Shown in pieces: positions 25,652 to 35,245 of a stretch of DNA of 64,000 nucleotides (the first letter of the stretch is position 1; every line of letters begins with the position of its first letter). The position numbers and the translations under genes were made by a program. Origin of the DNA: Heyndrickxia coagulans 36D1 (lineage in GTDB: Bacteria; Bacillota; Bacilli; Bacillales; Bacillaceae_C). The stretch spans positions 1,798,001-1,862,000 of the forward strand of contig NC_016023.1 of assembly GCF_000169195.2 (NCBI RefSeq). Direction: 5' to 3'. The notes beneath the pieces were generated by a model. The model did not search any database. It saw only the letters and a program-made list of their open reading frames with translations, and was not told the origin of the DNA.

Positions 25652-26974
25652 TTATAATAAAGCGCTGCAGATCAAGTTGATCAGAAATAAAGCCCCTAAC
25701 AAGATCATCACAGGGTGTAATGTTTTTGCCTTCCCTTCCAGGATTTTCAGAACGGGCCAAGCTACAAAGCCAAAAGAAAGGCCGGTAGAAATACTGGATG
25801 TAAAAGGGATCAGCACGATGATCAAAAATGCCGGAAACCAGCTGCTGAAATCATCGAAATGAAGGTCTTTTAACTGCTGCATCATGATGGCGCCGGTAAT
25901 GACGATAATTGGCGCAATGGCAGCCTGCGGAATATAACCCAACAGCGGCGTAAAGAAAAGCGATAAGGCAAACAGAATGCCGGCTGTTACCGCCATGATC
26001 CCCGTTCTGCCGCCGCTTTCGATTCCGGCCGCGCTTTCTGCAGCGGCAACGGTCGGGCTTGTGCCCAATATCCCCGAAATCAAGCTTGTCGCAGCACTCC
26101 CTTCGAAAGTCCGTTTAAAGTTCCTTTTATCGGGGAGGATGCCCTCCAACATGCCCATCGACTCAAAAATGAGGATCATTGACATGGAAAAGACTGCGAG
26201 CAAAAACGGGAGAGAAAGCAGGTGTGAGAAATCTCCTTTCCCAACAATTGCGCCATAGCTCGTAAAATCGGCTAAGGACACATGTGCGGACTGGCTGCCG
26301 TGGATGCCAAACAGGATGCCGGTAATCGTCGTCACTGCAATGCCAATCAAAAATCCGCCGTTTACTTTTTTGATAAAAAGCATCAAGTTGACAAAAAGGC
26401 CGAACAAGAAAAGAAGGACATTCGGATTGGTGAGAGAACCGAGCTCGATTAATGAAGCTTTCCCCGGCTGGATCAGCGCCGCCTTTTCCAGCCCGATTTC
26501 AACAAGAAACAACCCGATTCCGACTGTAATGCCGGTTTTTAAGGAAGCCGGGATGGCAGCCGATAACACCGTGCTCAGTTTTGTAAAAGCCACGAGCATG
26601 TACAGCACACTGGCCATCATGGAAATCGCAAGCGCTTGTTGCCACGACAATCCCATATTGACGACAATCGTATACGTAAAAAAGGCATTGACTCCCATTC
26701 CGGGCGTCAGGATGATCGGGGCATTGGCCCAAAATCCCATCATCAGGCAGCCTGCTACAGAAGACAGGATGGTGGCAAATACACTTAAATTGACGGGGAT
26801 CCCGGCATCCGCCAAAATCATCGGATTGACAATGATGATATACGAAATGGCGAAAAAACCGGTCATCCCGGCCGTGATTTCTCTTTTTATAATGGATTTA
26901 TCAGAAAAGGCCTGCCATAAGGATGGCCGGCCGGAAGACAGCGTACGATCATGATAGAGCTGGTGATGAGACAT
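25652..26974 (-). CDS. pbuG: NCS2/AzgA family purine permease (guanine/hypoxanthine)
   Basis: 440 residues, ATG after AAAAAGGGAATG. At least 12 hydrophobic segments. AzgA-subfamily features: GMGVNAFFTYTIVVNMGLSW, the LGTSPTVAAAESAAGI segment and GGRTGIMAV with following membrane helices. Family function: proton-coupled uptake of hypoxanthine, guanine or adenine. I saw no purine riboswitch upstream, unlike B. subtilis pbuG, so the exact orthologue (PbuG or PbuO) is uncertain. Fits the neighbouring nucleoside salvage genes. Confidence 0.85.
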   Translation of the reverse strand: MSHHQLYHDRTLSSGRPSLWQAFSDKSIIKREITAGMTGFFAISYIIIVNPMILADAGIPVNLSVFATILSSVAGCLMMGFWANAPIILTPGMGVNAFFTYTIVVNMGLSWQQALAISMMASVLYMLVAFTKLSTVLSAAIPASLKTGITVGIGLFLVEIGLEKAALIQPGKASLIELGSLTNPNVLLFLFGLFVNLMLFIKKVNGGFLIGIAVTTITGILFGIHGSQSAHVSLADFTSYGAIVGKGDFSHLLSLPFLLAVFSMSMILIFESMGMLEGILPDKRNFKRTFEGSAATSLISGILGTSPTVAAAESAAGIESGGRTGIMAVTAGILFALSLFFTPLLGYIPQAAIAPIIVITGAIMMQQLKDLHFDDFSSWFPAFLIIVLIPFTSSISTGLSFGFVAWPVLKILEGKAKTLHPVMILLGALFLINLICSALL

Positions 26975-27311
26975 TTTGATTCATTCCCTTTTTATTTGTA
27001 TGTTCTATTGGCAACCGCTGATTCCTGCCTGTTTAGAACGGGATGTTTGCTACACCTCCAGTCGGCATGAACAGACAGAAACCGTTTTTTCAAACAGCGG
27101 AAAGATGAAAAGCCAGCAACAAGTCGGAAAACGAGCGGCTTCTTCGACATCTCTTCACCATCTGTCCAGGCATCAGATAGAGAAGGAGACCCCATCTAAA
27201 GAGCCGTACACCCCATCCGCGAACAGGAAGGGTGCACGGAGTTTTTAAAATTTGTTCTTCCGGAACGAAGCCCCCCTGGTTTCAGGGAAAATTTTACACA
27301 TGATCATCCTA
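26975..27311. other. intergenic region with an orphan hairpin at 27204-27246
   Basis: CCGTACACCC...GGGTGCACGG followed by AGTTTTTAAAA looks like a plus-strand terminator, yet no plus-strand gene precedes it between the two minus-strand permease genes. The nupC stop is followed on the minus strand by CCCTG-AAAC-CAGGG, a weak terminator (about 27277-27290). Nothing else recognised; no purine riboswitch consensus on either strand. Confidence 0.45.
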
Positions 27312-28511
27312 TCACCATACAAACAAACCGACAAGGCCGGCGCTCAAAAGCGAGACAAGGATACCGGAAAGGATTAAATAGCCTGCATTTTTCGAAATAT
27401 GGTGTACAGTTGCTTTGTCCGACAAATCTTTAAACGCACCGATCACCATTCCCAGTGTCGAGAAGTTCGCAAAAGAAATCAGGAACGTGCAAAGGACGGC
27501 ACGGAAATGCGGTGCGAACGTGTTGACTTTTGGCGCAATTTCACCCATTACAACAAACTCATTGGTAACCAGCTTCGTCCCCATATATTGTGCCATTTGG
27601 AAAGCCTGGTCTGCCGGCAGTCCGAGCAAAAAGCTGAATGGGAACAAGATGATGCCCAAAATCGATTCCATTGTCAGCCAAGGTGCGATGAGCATCAGAA
27701 GTTTGTCAATCAATGCGGCAAGAGCGACAAATGCGATAACAGAAGCGGCAATGATCAAAATCAATTTGCCCGCTGCCAGAATGGAGTCGCCAAGGAAAGA
27801 AAAGAAAGGTTCTTTTTCTTCTTTTTTGACTTCCACTACTTTATCTTCATCCCGATCGATCTTTACAGGGTTTAAGATGTTGACAACAATAATAGCGTTG
27901 ATGATATTGAGCGGAATGGCAGAGAGCACAAACTGCCCCGGCACCATTTGTGTATAGGCCCCGACAATGGCTGCGGTAATACAGCTCATCGACATCATCG
28001 CCAGCGTTAAATTCCGCTTCGGGCTGTTCTTTTTAATTTGCAGGCTGGAAACCGCCAACGCTTCCGTATTGCCCAAAAACATCATTTCAACAGAGAAAAA
28101 CGACTCGAATTTCGGCTGGCCAGTAATTTTGGACAAAATCCATCCGAGTTTGCCGATGATCCAAGGCAATACATTGAAATAAGTTAAAATGTCAAATAAA
28201 GGAACGACGAGCAAAATCGGAAGCAACGCACTGACGAAAAAGTCCATTTGTTTGACATGCACCCAGCTTGAAAAGGCAAACCCGATACCGTCGTAAGCCG
28301 TCTGCACAAGCCAGTTAAAACCGTATGCTGCCCCGTGTACCATGGCGCGCCCCACCGGAAAACGGATTAAAAACCAAGCCAGGAAAATATTGAGGACAAC
28401 CATTAAAGAAATGGATTTCCATTGAATATGCTTTCTATCCTTAGATAATAAATAGGCGACGCCAATAAATACCAAAATGCCAACGATGTTGAGAAGCAAA
28501 TATCCGAACAT
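27312..28511 (-). CDS. nupC: NupC nucleoside permease (concentrative nucleoside transporter)
   Basis: 399 residues, ATG after AAGAAGG. Multiple membrane segments with the CNT-family signature region FLGNTEALAVSSLQIKK and the C-terminal GEIAPKVNTFAP and ANFSTLGMVIG blocks. Imports pyrimidine and deoxynucleosides by cation symport. It has its own promoter with an overlapping cre-like site. The deoD promoter region carries the same combination, so nupC and deoD look co-regulated. Confidence 0.94.
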   Translation of the reverse strand: MFGYLLLNIVGILVFIGVAYLLSKDRKHIQWKSISLMVVLNIFLAWFLIRFPVGRAMVHGAAYGFNWLVQTAYDGIGFAFSSWVHVKQMDFFVSALLPILLVVPLFDILTYFNVLPWIIGKLGWILSKITGQPKFESFFSVEMMFLGNTEALAVSSLQIKKNSPKRNLTLAMMSMSCITAAIVGAYTQMVPGQFVLSAIPLNIINAIIVVNILNPVKIDRDEDKVVEVKKEEKEPFFSFLGDSILAAGKLILIIAASVIAFVALAALIDKLLMLIAPWLTMESILGIILFPFSFLLGLPADQAFQMAQYMGTKLVTNEFVVMGEIAPKVNTFAPHFRAVLCTFLISFANFSTLGMVIGAFKDLSDKATVHHISKNAGYLILSGILVSLLSAGLVGLFVW

Positions 28512-28671
28512 GGCATAGACCTTCTTTCCATTAAGATAAACGACACGTTTATGAAGCTTTCAACATGGAGGCGTAAGTGTGTTTGTACACTTCCTTTTAT
28601 GCTGAAACTTCAAATGTTTTTGGAAAAAGTTCAAACAAAAGCAGGGTGGCTGTGTTCTGTTTCACAAAGTG

Positions 28672-28708
28672 AATATAACACCGAATTGAACAGTTGTAAA
28701 CGCAAACA
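28672..28708 (-). promoter_or_regulatory. nupC promoter with overlapping cre (CcpA) site
   Basis: On the minus strand TTTACA (28700-28695), 17 bases, TATATT (28677-28672). TGTAAACGCAAACA read on the plus strand at 28695-28708 fits the cre consensus TGWAANCGNTNWCA with one mismatch and overlaps the -35 box. Upstream lies an AT-rich segment (ATAAAATTATTTTCAAAG) matching the deoD region, a candidate DeoR operator. Confidence 0.75.
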
Positions 28709-28794
28709 TAAAATTATTTTCAAAGATTAAATTTTCAGTTTACAGGAAAGGGAAGAAAAACCAGGGAGGGCAATGGATTCTGGGAAAAAGAAGA

Positions 28795-28816
28795 GCCGGC
28801 CGATAAACCGGCCGGC
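28795..28816 (-). terminator. deoD terminator
   Basis: GCCGGCCG and CGGCCGGC arms with a 6-base loop directly after the deoD stop, followed on the minus strand by TCTTCTTTTT. Confidence 0.85.
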
Positions 28817-28828
28817 AACATTTTTTGC

Positions 28829-29530
28829 TTACTTTACAGCAGCATCTAAAGCAACGCGGATCATGTCATTGAATGTGGTCTGGCGTTCTTCAGCACTTGT
28901 CGCTTCCCCTGTTAATAGGTGGTCGCTGACCGTTAAAATCGCCAGTGCTTTTCTGCCATATTTGGCTGCCAGCGTGTAAAGGGCTGCAGTTTCCATTTCA
29001 ACGGCCAAAATGCCGTATTGTGCCCATTTTTCGTGATCAGCGTAGTCATCATAGAATAAATCCGCACTGAACACATTGCCGGCTTTCAAATTCAATCCTT
29101 TTTCTACGCCGCTTTCATATGCGCTTTTTAGTAAGTCAAAATTTGCCAGCGGTGCGTAATCCATTGCACCGAAAATTTTCCGGTTAATTTGGGAGTCGGT
29201 CGATGCCCCCATGGCCAAAATGACATCACGGATTTTAACATCTTTTTGAATGCCGCCGCATGTCCCGACACGAATCAAATTTTGCACTCCATAATCCTTC
29301 ATCAGTTCTGTGATATAAATCGAGATCGAAGGAATGCCCATGCCTGTGCCTTGGACCGATACTTTTTTGCCTTTATACGTTCCCGTAAATCCGAACATAT
29401 TTCTTACTTCGTTATAACATACTGCGTTCTCAAGGAAATTTTCCGCAATATACTTCGCCCTGAGCGGGTCTCCCGGCAACAGGATCGTGTCAGCAATCTC
29501 GCCTTGTTTTGCGCCAATATGTGTGCTCAT
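28829..29530 (-). CDS. deoD: purine-nucleoside phosphorylase DeoD
   Basis: 233 residues from ATG 29530 with AAAGGAG upstream; the frame extends to 29560 without a ribosome binding site. Hexameric PNP family: [14 protein letters not shown] at the N-terminus, [21 protein letters not shown], and [15 protein letters not shown] with the catalytic SDHLLTGE segment. Cleaves purine (deoxy)nucleosides with phosphate to the base and (deoxy)ribose-1-phosphate, feeding DeoB and DeoC encoded nearby. Confidence 0.97.
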   Translation of the reverse strand: MSTHIGAKQGEIADTILLPGDPLRAKYIAENFLENAVCYNEVRNMFGFTGTYKGKKVSVQGTGMGIPSISIYITELMKDYGVQNLIRVGTCGGIQKDVKIRDVILAMGASTDSQINRKIFGAMDYAPLANFDLLKSAYESGVEKGLNLKAGNVFSADLFYDDYADHEKWAQYGILAVEMETAALYTLAAKYGRKALAILTVSDHLLTGEATSAEERQTTFNDMIRVALDAAVK

Positions 29531-29649
29531 TTTATGATGCTCCTTTACTGAAATTGTCATCCGTACAAAATGACCGGATGCAGCATGTCTGAATTGTACA
29601 AAAAGGAGAAAAAAAGGTCAAACCAAGATGTATCTTGAATACTAGTGCC

Positions 29650-29686
29650 AATATAACACGCTCGCGAAAGTTTGTAAACGCAGACA
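29650..29686 (-). promoter_or_regulatory. deoD promoter with overlapping cre (CcpA) site
   Basis: TTTACA (29678-29673), 17 bases, TATATT (29655-29650) on the minus strand. TGTAAACGCAGACA on the plus strand at 29673-29686 is cre-like and overlaps the -35. The adjacent ATGAAAATAATTTCACAAA mirrors the nupC upstream segment and may be the DeoR operator. A TTGCCA-18-TAAAAT pair just beyond, on the plus strand, may serve deoR. Confidence 0.75.
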
Positions 29687-29858
29687 TGAAAATAATTTCA
29701 CAAACCCGATTGCCAAATGTAAAGAAGAACGGTTAAAATAAAGGCAGAAAGAGCTGCTGCATGTTTGCATTCCAAGCCGTGCTGCCGCGTTTCACGATTT
29801 TCCACAAAAATTTTATACAAAGTGCTCATTTTTGTATCAGGCCGGGGAGGGGAACCTG

Positions 29859-30812
29859 ATGAAGAAAGAAATGGAGAAAAGCAAGTTAAGCATTGAAGTG
29901 GCAGAGCTCTATTATCAACTAAACTACAGCCAGCAGCAAATATCTGAACATTTAAAAATATCTCGTCCGACGGTTTCCAGATTGCTACAATACGCGAGAG
30001 AAAAGGGATATGTACAAATCAAAATTGCGGACCCTTTCGTGGATTTGCAGCAACTCGAGCAGCAATTGGCTGAAAAATACCACCTGAAAGAAGCCTGTGT
30101 CGCGTTTTCACCTGCATCAGATCCGGCAACCATCTTGCATTATGTGAGCATTCGGGCGGCCGAATATGTAAGCGGATTGATCCGAAACGGCATGAGCATC
30201 GGCATCAGCTGGGGATCGACCATCTATGAGGTCGCGGCAAAACTTCCGAAAATGCATGTAAAAGGGGCAGAAGTGGTACAGTTAAAAGGCGGGACAAGTT
30301 TTTCGCATGTAAACACGTACGCGTGGGAAACGTTAATGCTTTTCGGCAATGCCCTGCAGACGCTCCCTGTCTATTTTCCGTTACCGCTGTTGTTTGAAAA
30401 GGCAGAAGCCATGGAGATTGTCATGCAAGATCAATCCATCCAAAAAATTATCGAGAAAGGCAGGGAAGCCCAGGCAGCCATTTTTACGGTCGGCGCTGCA
30501 GATGAAGAAGCCTTGCTGTTTAAGCTCGGTTATTTTACCGAGGCGGAAAAAGAAAAACTGATGGAAAAAGCTGTCGGGGATGTGTGCTCACGGTTTATAG
30601 ACCGAAACGGGGAAATATGTGACACAGCGATTAACAAGCGGACGGTGAGCATTGAACTTGCGGAGCTGCGCAAAAAGGAATGGTCCATCCTCGTTGCGGG
30701 CGGCAGGCGAAAAGTCCTTCCTGCCCATACGGCACTTACAGCCGGCTATGCAAATGTATTGATTACCGATCAACATACCGCCAAACAATTGCTGGGCATG
30801 GAACAGGGATAA
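29859..30812 (+). CDS. deoR: SorC/DeoR-type transcriptional regulator (DeoR)
   Basis: 317 residues from ATG 29859, preceded by GGGGAGGGG. N-terminal helix-turn-helix (YSQQQISEHLKISRPTVSRLLQYAREKGYV, given in part; about residues 24-52) followed by the SorC-type sugar-binding domain (GISWGSTIYEVAAKLP, VVQLKGG, FTVGAAD, LVAGGRRKVLPAHTAL). This is the architecture of B. subtilis DeoR, which represses dra-nupC-pdp and is released by deoxyribose-5-phosphate. Divergent from deoD and upstream of deoB-pdp-deoC-cdd, so it likely controls both arms. Confidence 0.9.
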   Translation: MKKEMEKSKLSIEVAELYYQLNYSQQQISEHLKISRPTVSRLLQYAREKGYVQIKIADPFVDLQQLEQQLAEKYHLKEACVAFSPASDPATILHYVSIRAAEYVSGLIRNGMSIGISWGSTIYEVAAKLPKMHVKGAEVVQLKGGTSFSHVNTYAWETLMLFGNALQTLPVYFPLPLLFEKAEAMEIVMQDQSIQKIIEKGREAQAAIFTVGAADEEALLFKLGYFTEAEKEKLMEKAVGDVCSRFIDRNGEICDTAINKRTVSIELAELRKKEWSILVAGGRRKVLPAHTALTAGYANVLITDQHTAKQLLGMEQG

Positions 30813-31262
30813 AATAAGGGTTTCAATTTCCGGTAAAAGAAGAACGCGTGGGAAAAAACGGTTTCCTGCGTTGTGATGGCCAGGCAATATAGCACACCCG
30901 TTGAATTCACGGAAAAACAGGAATGCTAATTGGACAAATGTTCCAGACCGGCCAGCTTTTTAGCAATACCCATACCGAATGGACGCAACGCGCGAAAAAA
31001 CAGGCATCCCCAATATCGCTGTGTCCCAGATATTGACAAAGAAAAAACAGAGGGCTATGATGGGGGCGAAAGGAAGCGATTACAGCAGGTGAAAACTTTT
31101 ACCTGTTTTTTCGGAGCTTCCTTGCTACCTGCCGGCCAGCCGTTTTTACAGGTAGACCTTTCACTGTGGCTGTCCTTCTGTTTCACAACGGGGTACCTGC
31201 GCAGTAACCAGCATGAAAGTAAGTGATTCTTCAAACCATGTTTTGGCATAAAGGAGAGAACA
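30813..31262 (+). promoter_or_regulatory. deoR-deoB intergenic region with promoter and leader hairpin
   Basis: TTGACA (31033-31038), exactly 17 bases, TATGAT (31056-31061) is a near-consensus promoter. About 25 bases into the transcript CAGGT-gaaaactttt-ACCTG followed by TTTTTT (about 31090-31112) looks like a terminator, leaving a further 150-base leader before deoB. A second CAGGTA...TACCTG pair lies near 31150-31197. Together these suggest attenuation of the deoB operon; no known riboswitch class recognised. Confidence 0.6.
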
Positions 31263-32459
31263 ATGATGGCAGAAAAATTTAAAAGAGTATCGATTATTGT
31301 ACTGGATTCGGTCGGAATAGGAGAAGCACCCGATGCAAAAAAGTACGACGATGAAGGATGCGACACACTCGGTCACATTGCCGAAAAAATGAACGGGCTT
31401 AACGTCCCGAATATGGCAGCGATGGGATTGTCCAATATCCGTCCGGAAAAACCGCTCGTTGGGGTGCCGGTGCAGGAACATCCGAAAGCTTTCTTCACCA
31501 AAATGCAGGAGATTTCTGCAGGAAAAGACAGCATGGACGGCCACTGGGAAATGATGGGCCTTCCTGTCACAAGCCCGCTGCACACGTTTCCGGAAGGTTT
31601 CCCGGATGAATTGATAAAAAAAATCGAGGATTTCAGCGGCCGCAAAGTGCTTTGGAACAAACCGGCAAGCGGCACGGAAATCATTAAGCAGTTCGGTGAA
31701 AGGCAAATGGAGACAGGGGAGCTGATTGTGTATACTTCCGGTGATTCTGTTCTCCAGATTGCGGCCCATGAAGAAATCATCCCGCTTGAAGAATTGTACA
31801 AAATCTGCGAATATGCGCGGGGGCTGACGATTGATGAGCCTTACCGGATCGGGCGCGTCATTGCAAGGCCGTATGTCGGAACGTCTGCCGATAATTTTAC
31901 AAGAACGTCCAACCGGAAAGACTTTACGCTGGAACCAACGGAAGAAACCGTGATGGATTTTATCAAAGATAGCGGGCTGGATTCCATCGCCATCGGGAAA
32001 ATCAACGACATATTCAGCGGTCACGGGATCACAAAAGGATTCCACACCGAAAGCAATATGGACGGCATGGATAAATTAGTGGACGAACTGAAAAAACCGT
32101 TCCACGGCCTCTGTTTTACGAACCTTGTCGATTTTGACGCGAAATACGGCCACCGCCGTGATCCGATCCGCTACGGACAAGCGATTGAAGCGTTTGACAA
32201 GCGGCTTGATGAAGTGCTGCCGGAACTGTCGGAAGAAGATTTACTGATTATTACGGCTGACCACGGAAACGACCCGGCGTTTAAAGGAACGGACCATACA
32301 CGGGAATTCGTGCCGCTGCTTGTCTACTCCCCGCGCTTTAAAGAAGGTCGCGCCCTTCCTGTAAGGCAGACGTTTGCCGATCTCGGCGCAACGATCGCAG
32401 AGAACTTCGGTGTCCGTGCACCTAAAATCGGGACCAGCTTTTTGAACGAACTACGCTGA
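31263..32459 (+). CDS. deoB: phosphopentomutase DeoB
   Basis: 398 residues, ATG after AAGGAGAG. Alkaline-phosphatase superfamily metal sites: [15 protein letters not shown] at the N-terminus, [11 protein letters not shown], and late TADHGNDP and [14 protein letters not shown]. Converts (deoxy)ribose-1-phosphate to (deoxy)ribose-5-phosphate, the substrate of DeoC. First gene of a plus-strand operon with pdp, deoC and cdd at spacings of 18, 26 and 70 bases. Confidence 0.97.
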   Translation: MMAEKFKRVSIIVLDSVGIGEAPDAKKYDDEGCDTLGHIAEKMNGLNVPNMAAMGLSNIRPEKPLVGVPVQEHPKAFFTKMQEISAGKDSMDGHWEMMGLPVTSPLHTFPEGFPDELIKKIEDFSGRKVLWNKPASGTEIIKQFGERQMETGELIVYTSGDSVLQIAAHEEIIPLEELYKICEYARGLTIDEPYRIGRVIARPYVGTSADNFTRTSNRKDFTLEPTEETVMDFIKDSGLDSIAIGKINDIFSGHGITKGFHTESNMDGMDKLVDELKKPFHGLCFTNLVDFDAKYGHRRDPIRYGQAIEAFDKRLDEVLPELSEEDLLIITADHGNDPAFKGTDHTREFVPLLVYSPRFKEGRALPVRQTFADLGATIAENFGVRAPKIGTSFLNELR

Positions 32460-32477
32460 AAAGAAAGGTGACGAGCC

Positions 32478-33779
32478 ATGCGGATGATCGACATTATTGA
32501 AAAAAAGCGGAACGGCGGAGAACTGGCAACGGAAGAAATCAACTTTTTTGTGAAGGGGTATACAGAAGGCATCATTCCTGATTACCAGGCAAGCGCCCTG
32601 GCCATGGCCATCTATTTTAAGGATATGTCAGATCGGGAAATTGCGGATCTGACCATGGCGATGGTCCATTCCGGGGAAACGCTTGATCTGTCTGCCATCC
32701 ACGGCATCAAAGTAGACAAACATTCAACCGGCGGTGTCGGTGACACAACAACACTTGTCCTCGCCCCTCTTGTAGCCGCACTTGGCGTCCCGGTAGCAAA
32801 AATGTCGGGCCGGGGCTTGGGGCATACAGGCGGTACCATTGACAAACTGGAATCCATTCAAGGGTTTCATGTTGAAATTACGACAGACCAGTTTATTGAT
32901 TTGGTGAACCGGGAAAAAGTTGCCGTTATCGGACAAACCGCCGACCTGGCACCTGCTGATAAAAAGCTGTACGCACTAAGAGATGTCACTGCAACGGTGG
33001 ACTCCATTCCGCTGATTGCAAGTTCAATCATGAGCAAAAAAATTGCTGCGGGTGCAGATGCCATTGTTTTAGATGTCACAACAGGCGCCGGTGCTTTTAT
33101 GAAAAAAGAAGAAGATGCCATCCGCCTTGCTGAAACAATGGTCCGGATCGGCAACCATGTCGGCCGCAAAACCATGGCCGTGATTTCCGATATGTCCCAG
33201 CCGCTCGGATATGCCATCGGGAATGCCCTCGAGGTAAAAGAAGCCATCGACACGCTAAAAGGAGAGGGCCCTGACGATTTGACGGAACTGGTGCTTGCAC
33301 TCGGCAGCCAGATGGTGGTGCTTGCCGGAAAAGCGACGACATTGGAAGAAGCAAGGAAAATGCTGAAAGAAGCCATCGCGAATGGCGCCGGTCTTGAAAA
33401 GTTTAAAAAATTTGTCGCCAACCAGGGCGGGGATCCTTCTGTGATTGACCATCCGGAAAAACTGCCGCAAGCGAAATATGCGATCGATCTCCCGGCAAAA
33501 ACTTCCGGGTACGTTTCCAAAATGGTTGCAGACCAGATCGGGGTTGCGGCAATGATGCTGGGGGCAGGACGCGCCACGAAAGAAGATAAAATTGATTTTG
33601 CAGTAGGAATCGTTTTGCGGAAAAAAGTCGGGGATCGGGTAGAAGCCGGAGAACCGCTCGCCACGATTTATGCAAACCGGGAAGCAGTCGAAGAAGTAAA
33701 AGAAAAAATATACGACAATATCACCATCTCCGATCACGGTGAGGAACCGAAACTGATTCATAAAATCATTACAGAATAA
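32478..33779 (+). CDS. pdp: pyrimidine-nucleoside phosphorylase
   Basis: 433 residues, ATG after AAAGGTGACG. Glycosyltransferase family 3 hallmarks: [20 protein letters not shown] and [20 protein letters not shown], plus the C-terminal PYNP domain ([19 protein letters not shown] in approximate form). Phosphorolyses uridine, thymidine and deoxyuridine. Partner to NupC import and to Cdd, which supplies uridine from cytidine. Confidence 0.97.
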   Translation: MRMIDIIEKKRNGGELATEEINFFVKGYTEGIIPDYQASALAMAIYFKDMSDREIADLTMAMVHSGETLDLSAIHGIKVDKHSTGGVGDTTTLVLAPLVAALGVPVAKMSGRGLGHTGGTIDKLESIQGFHVEITTDQFIDLVNREKVAVIGQTADLAPADKKLYALRDVTATVDSIPLIASSIMSKKIAAGADAIVLDVTTGAGAFMKKEEDAIRLAETMVRIGNHVGRKTMAVISDMSQPLGYAIGNALEVKEAIDTLKGEGPDDLTELVLALGSQMVVLAGKATTLEEARKMLKEAIANGAGLEKFKKFVANQGGDPSVIDHPEKLPQAKYAIDLPAKTSGYVSKMVADQIGVAAMMLGAGRATKEDKIDFAVGIVLRKKVGDRVEAGEPLATIYANREAVEEVKEKIYDNITISDHGEEPKLIHKIITE

Positions 33780-33805
33780 TCGATCCTATTGAAAGGGGAA
33801 ATTTT

Positions 33806-34453
33806 ATGACGAACCTTGCAGCGTATATTGATCATACCTTATTAAAACCAGAAGCAACCGAAAAAGACATTTTAAATTTAACAGCAGAAGCTGCACAATA
33901 TCATTTTGCATCTGTCTGCATTCATCCTTACTGGGTAAAATTGGCTGCCAAAGAGCTGGCTGGAACAGGCGTGAAAGTCTGCACCGTCATTGGCTTCCCG
34001 CTTGGCGCCACAACGTCCGAGACAAAAGCCTTTGAAACGAAAAAAGCAATCGAGGACGGCGCGGATGAAATTGATATGGTCATCAATATCGGTGCATTAA
34101 AAAGCGGAGATATAGAAGCCGTTGAGGCGGATATCCGTGCGGTCGTGGAAGCGGCACAAGGAAAATTGGTCAAAGTCATTATCGAGACCTGCTTATTGAC
34201 AAACGAAGAGAAAGAACTGGCTTGCAGACTGGCTGTCAAGGCAGGCGCCCATTTCGTAAAAACGTCAACCGGATTTTCAACAGGCGGCGCCACGATAGAG
34301 GATGTAAAACTGATGCGGCAAACAGTCGGGGACAAAGCCGGTGTCAAGGCTTCAGGCGGAATCCATACAAAAGCAGAAGCGGAAGCCATGATTGAAGCCG
34401 GCGCAACAAGAATCGGGGCCAGCTCCGGCGTAAAAATTGTGAGCGAATCGTAA
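33806..34453 (+). CDS. deoC: deoxyribose-phosphate aldolase DeoC
   Basis: 215 residues, ATG after AAAGGGGA. DERA family: [15 protein letters not shown] at the N-terminus, [15 protein letters not shown] with an active-site Asp/Lys neighbourhood, [15 protein letters not shown] with the Schiff-base Lys, and [15 protein letters not shown] with the proton-relay Lys. Cleaves deoxyribose-5-phosphate to acetaldehyde and glyceraldehyde-3-phosphate. The spacer to cdd (34454-34510) contains a short echo of the deoC 3-prime end (AAATTGTRAGCGAAT). Confidence 0.97.
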   Translation: MTNLAAYIDHTLLKPEATEKDILNLTAEAAQYHFASVCIHPYWVKLAAKELAGTGVKVCTVIGFPLGATTSETKAFETKKAIEDGADEIDMVINIGALKSGDIEAVEADIRAVVEAAQGKLVKVIIETCLLTNEEKELACRLAVKAGAHFVKTSTGFSTGGATIEDVKLMRQTVGDKAGVKASGGIHTKAEAEAMIEAGATRIGASSGVKIVSES

Positions 34454-34523
34454 TCGGGGATTCGCTCGTTCAAAGAGCTGGATCGGTGCAAATTGTAAGC
34501 GAATAAGAAAGGGAGTGCGAGAC

Positions 34524-34916
34524 ATGGATGTTGAAAAATGGGTCAAAGATGCCATTGAAATTCGTAAAGCCGCCTATGTTCCTTATTCCCACTTTGAGGT
34601 CGGCGCCTGCCTTATTACAAAAAGCGGGAAGGAATATTTAGGATGCAATATTGAAAATGCATCATACGGATTATCCAACTGTGCGGAAAGAACGGCTATT
34701 TTTAAAGCTGTATCTGAAGGGGAAAGGGAATTTCAATACATGGTCATCGCCGGAGATACGGATGAACCCATTGTGCCATGCGGGGCATGCCGCCAAGTGA
34801 TGAGTGAATTTTGCGAGAAAGATATGCCGGTCCTGCTCGTGAACACAAAAGGCGACAGACGGCTAACCACCGTCGGAGAACTCCTCCCCGGCGCATTTTC
34901 CAAAGACGATATGTAA
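34524..34916 (+). CDS. cdd: cytidine deaminase
   Basis: 130 residues from ATG 34524 with AAAGGGAG upstream (GTG 34515 in frame overlaps that site). Zinc/catalytic motifs: NCAERTAIFKA (Cys-Ala-Glu) and PCGACRQVMSEF (second Cys pair). N-terminal PYSHFEVGACL is typical of the homotetrameric class. Deaminates cytidine and deoxycytidine to feed Pdp. Last gene of the operon. Confidence 0.97.
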   Translation: MDVEKWVKDAIEIRKAAYVPYSHFEVGACLITKSGKEYLGCNIENASYGLSNCAERTAIFKAVSEGEREFQYMVIAGDTDEPIVPCGACRQVMSEFCEKDMPVLLVNTKGDRRLTTVGELLPGAFSKDDM

Positions 34917-34921
34917 GCCGA

Positions 34922-34955
34922 AAACAGGCAGCAAAATTCTTGCTGCCTGTTTTTG
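34922..34955 (+). terminator. terminator of the deoB-pdp-deoC-cdd operon
   Basis: AAACAGGCAGCAA and TTGCTGCCTGTTT around AATTC, followed by TTTTG, directly after cdd. Confidence 0.92.
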
Positions 34956-35245
34956 TGCGGTGATATACGGGACCAGCATGCGCTTATATGCAGCGGATTC
35001 CCGCGCCTATTTGGAATGCATAAAGATAATTCGTACGGTTTTACCGTTTAAGATGGCATTTCGAACGATTTCCCCTCGAAAATAATCCCCCGACGTATTC
35101 ACCGAATCCAATTTTTCCTTGCATTCAGGCACCAGCCTGTATACAATAAGAAACATAACTTCAGTATTTTTCATAACTTCGGTATTTTTCCATAACTTCG
35201 CAGCGGAACCCCTTATACAGGGTCACGAACAAGGAGGAGAACGAT
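34956..35245 (+). other. metE upstream region
   Basis: No SAM riboswitch or T-box consensus seen, although metE in Firmicutes often has one. A direct repeat ATAACTTCRGTATTTTTC(C)AT occurs two to three times at about 35154-35203, immediately upstream of the metE ribosome binding site; this could be an operator. Otherwise nothing recognised. Confidence 0.45.

Noticed and set aside
26975-27311. Purine riboswitch upstream of the NCS2 permease
   Set aside because: No conserved junction or loop-loop sequences of the purine aptamer on the minus strand.
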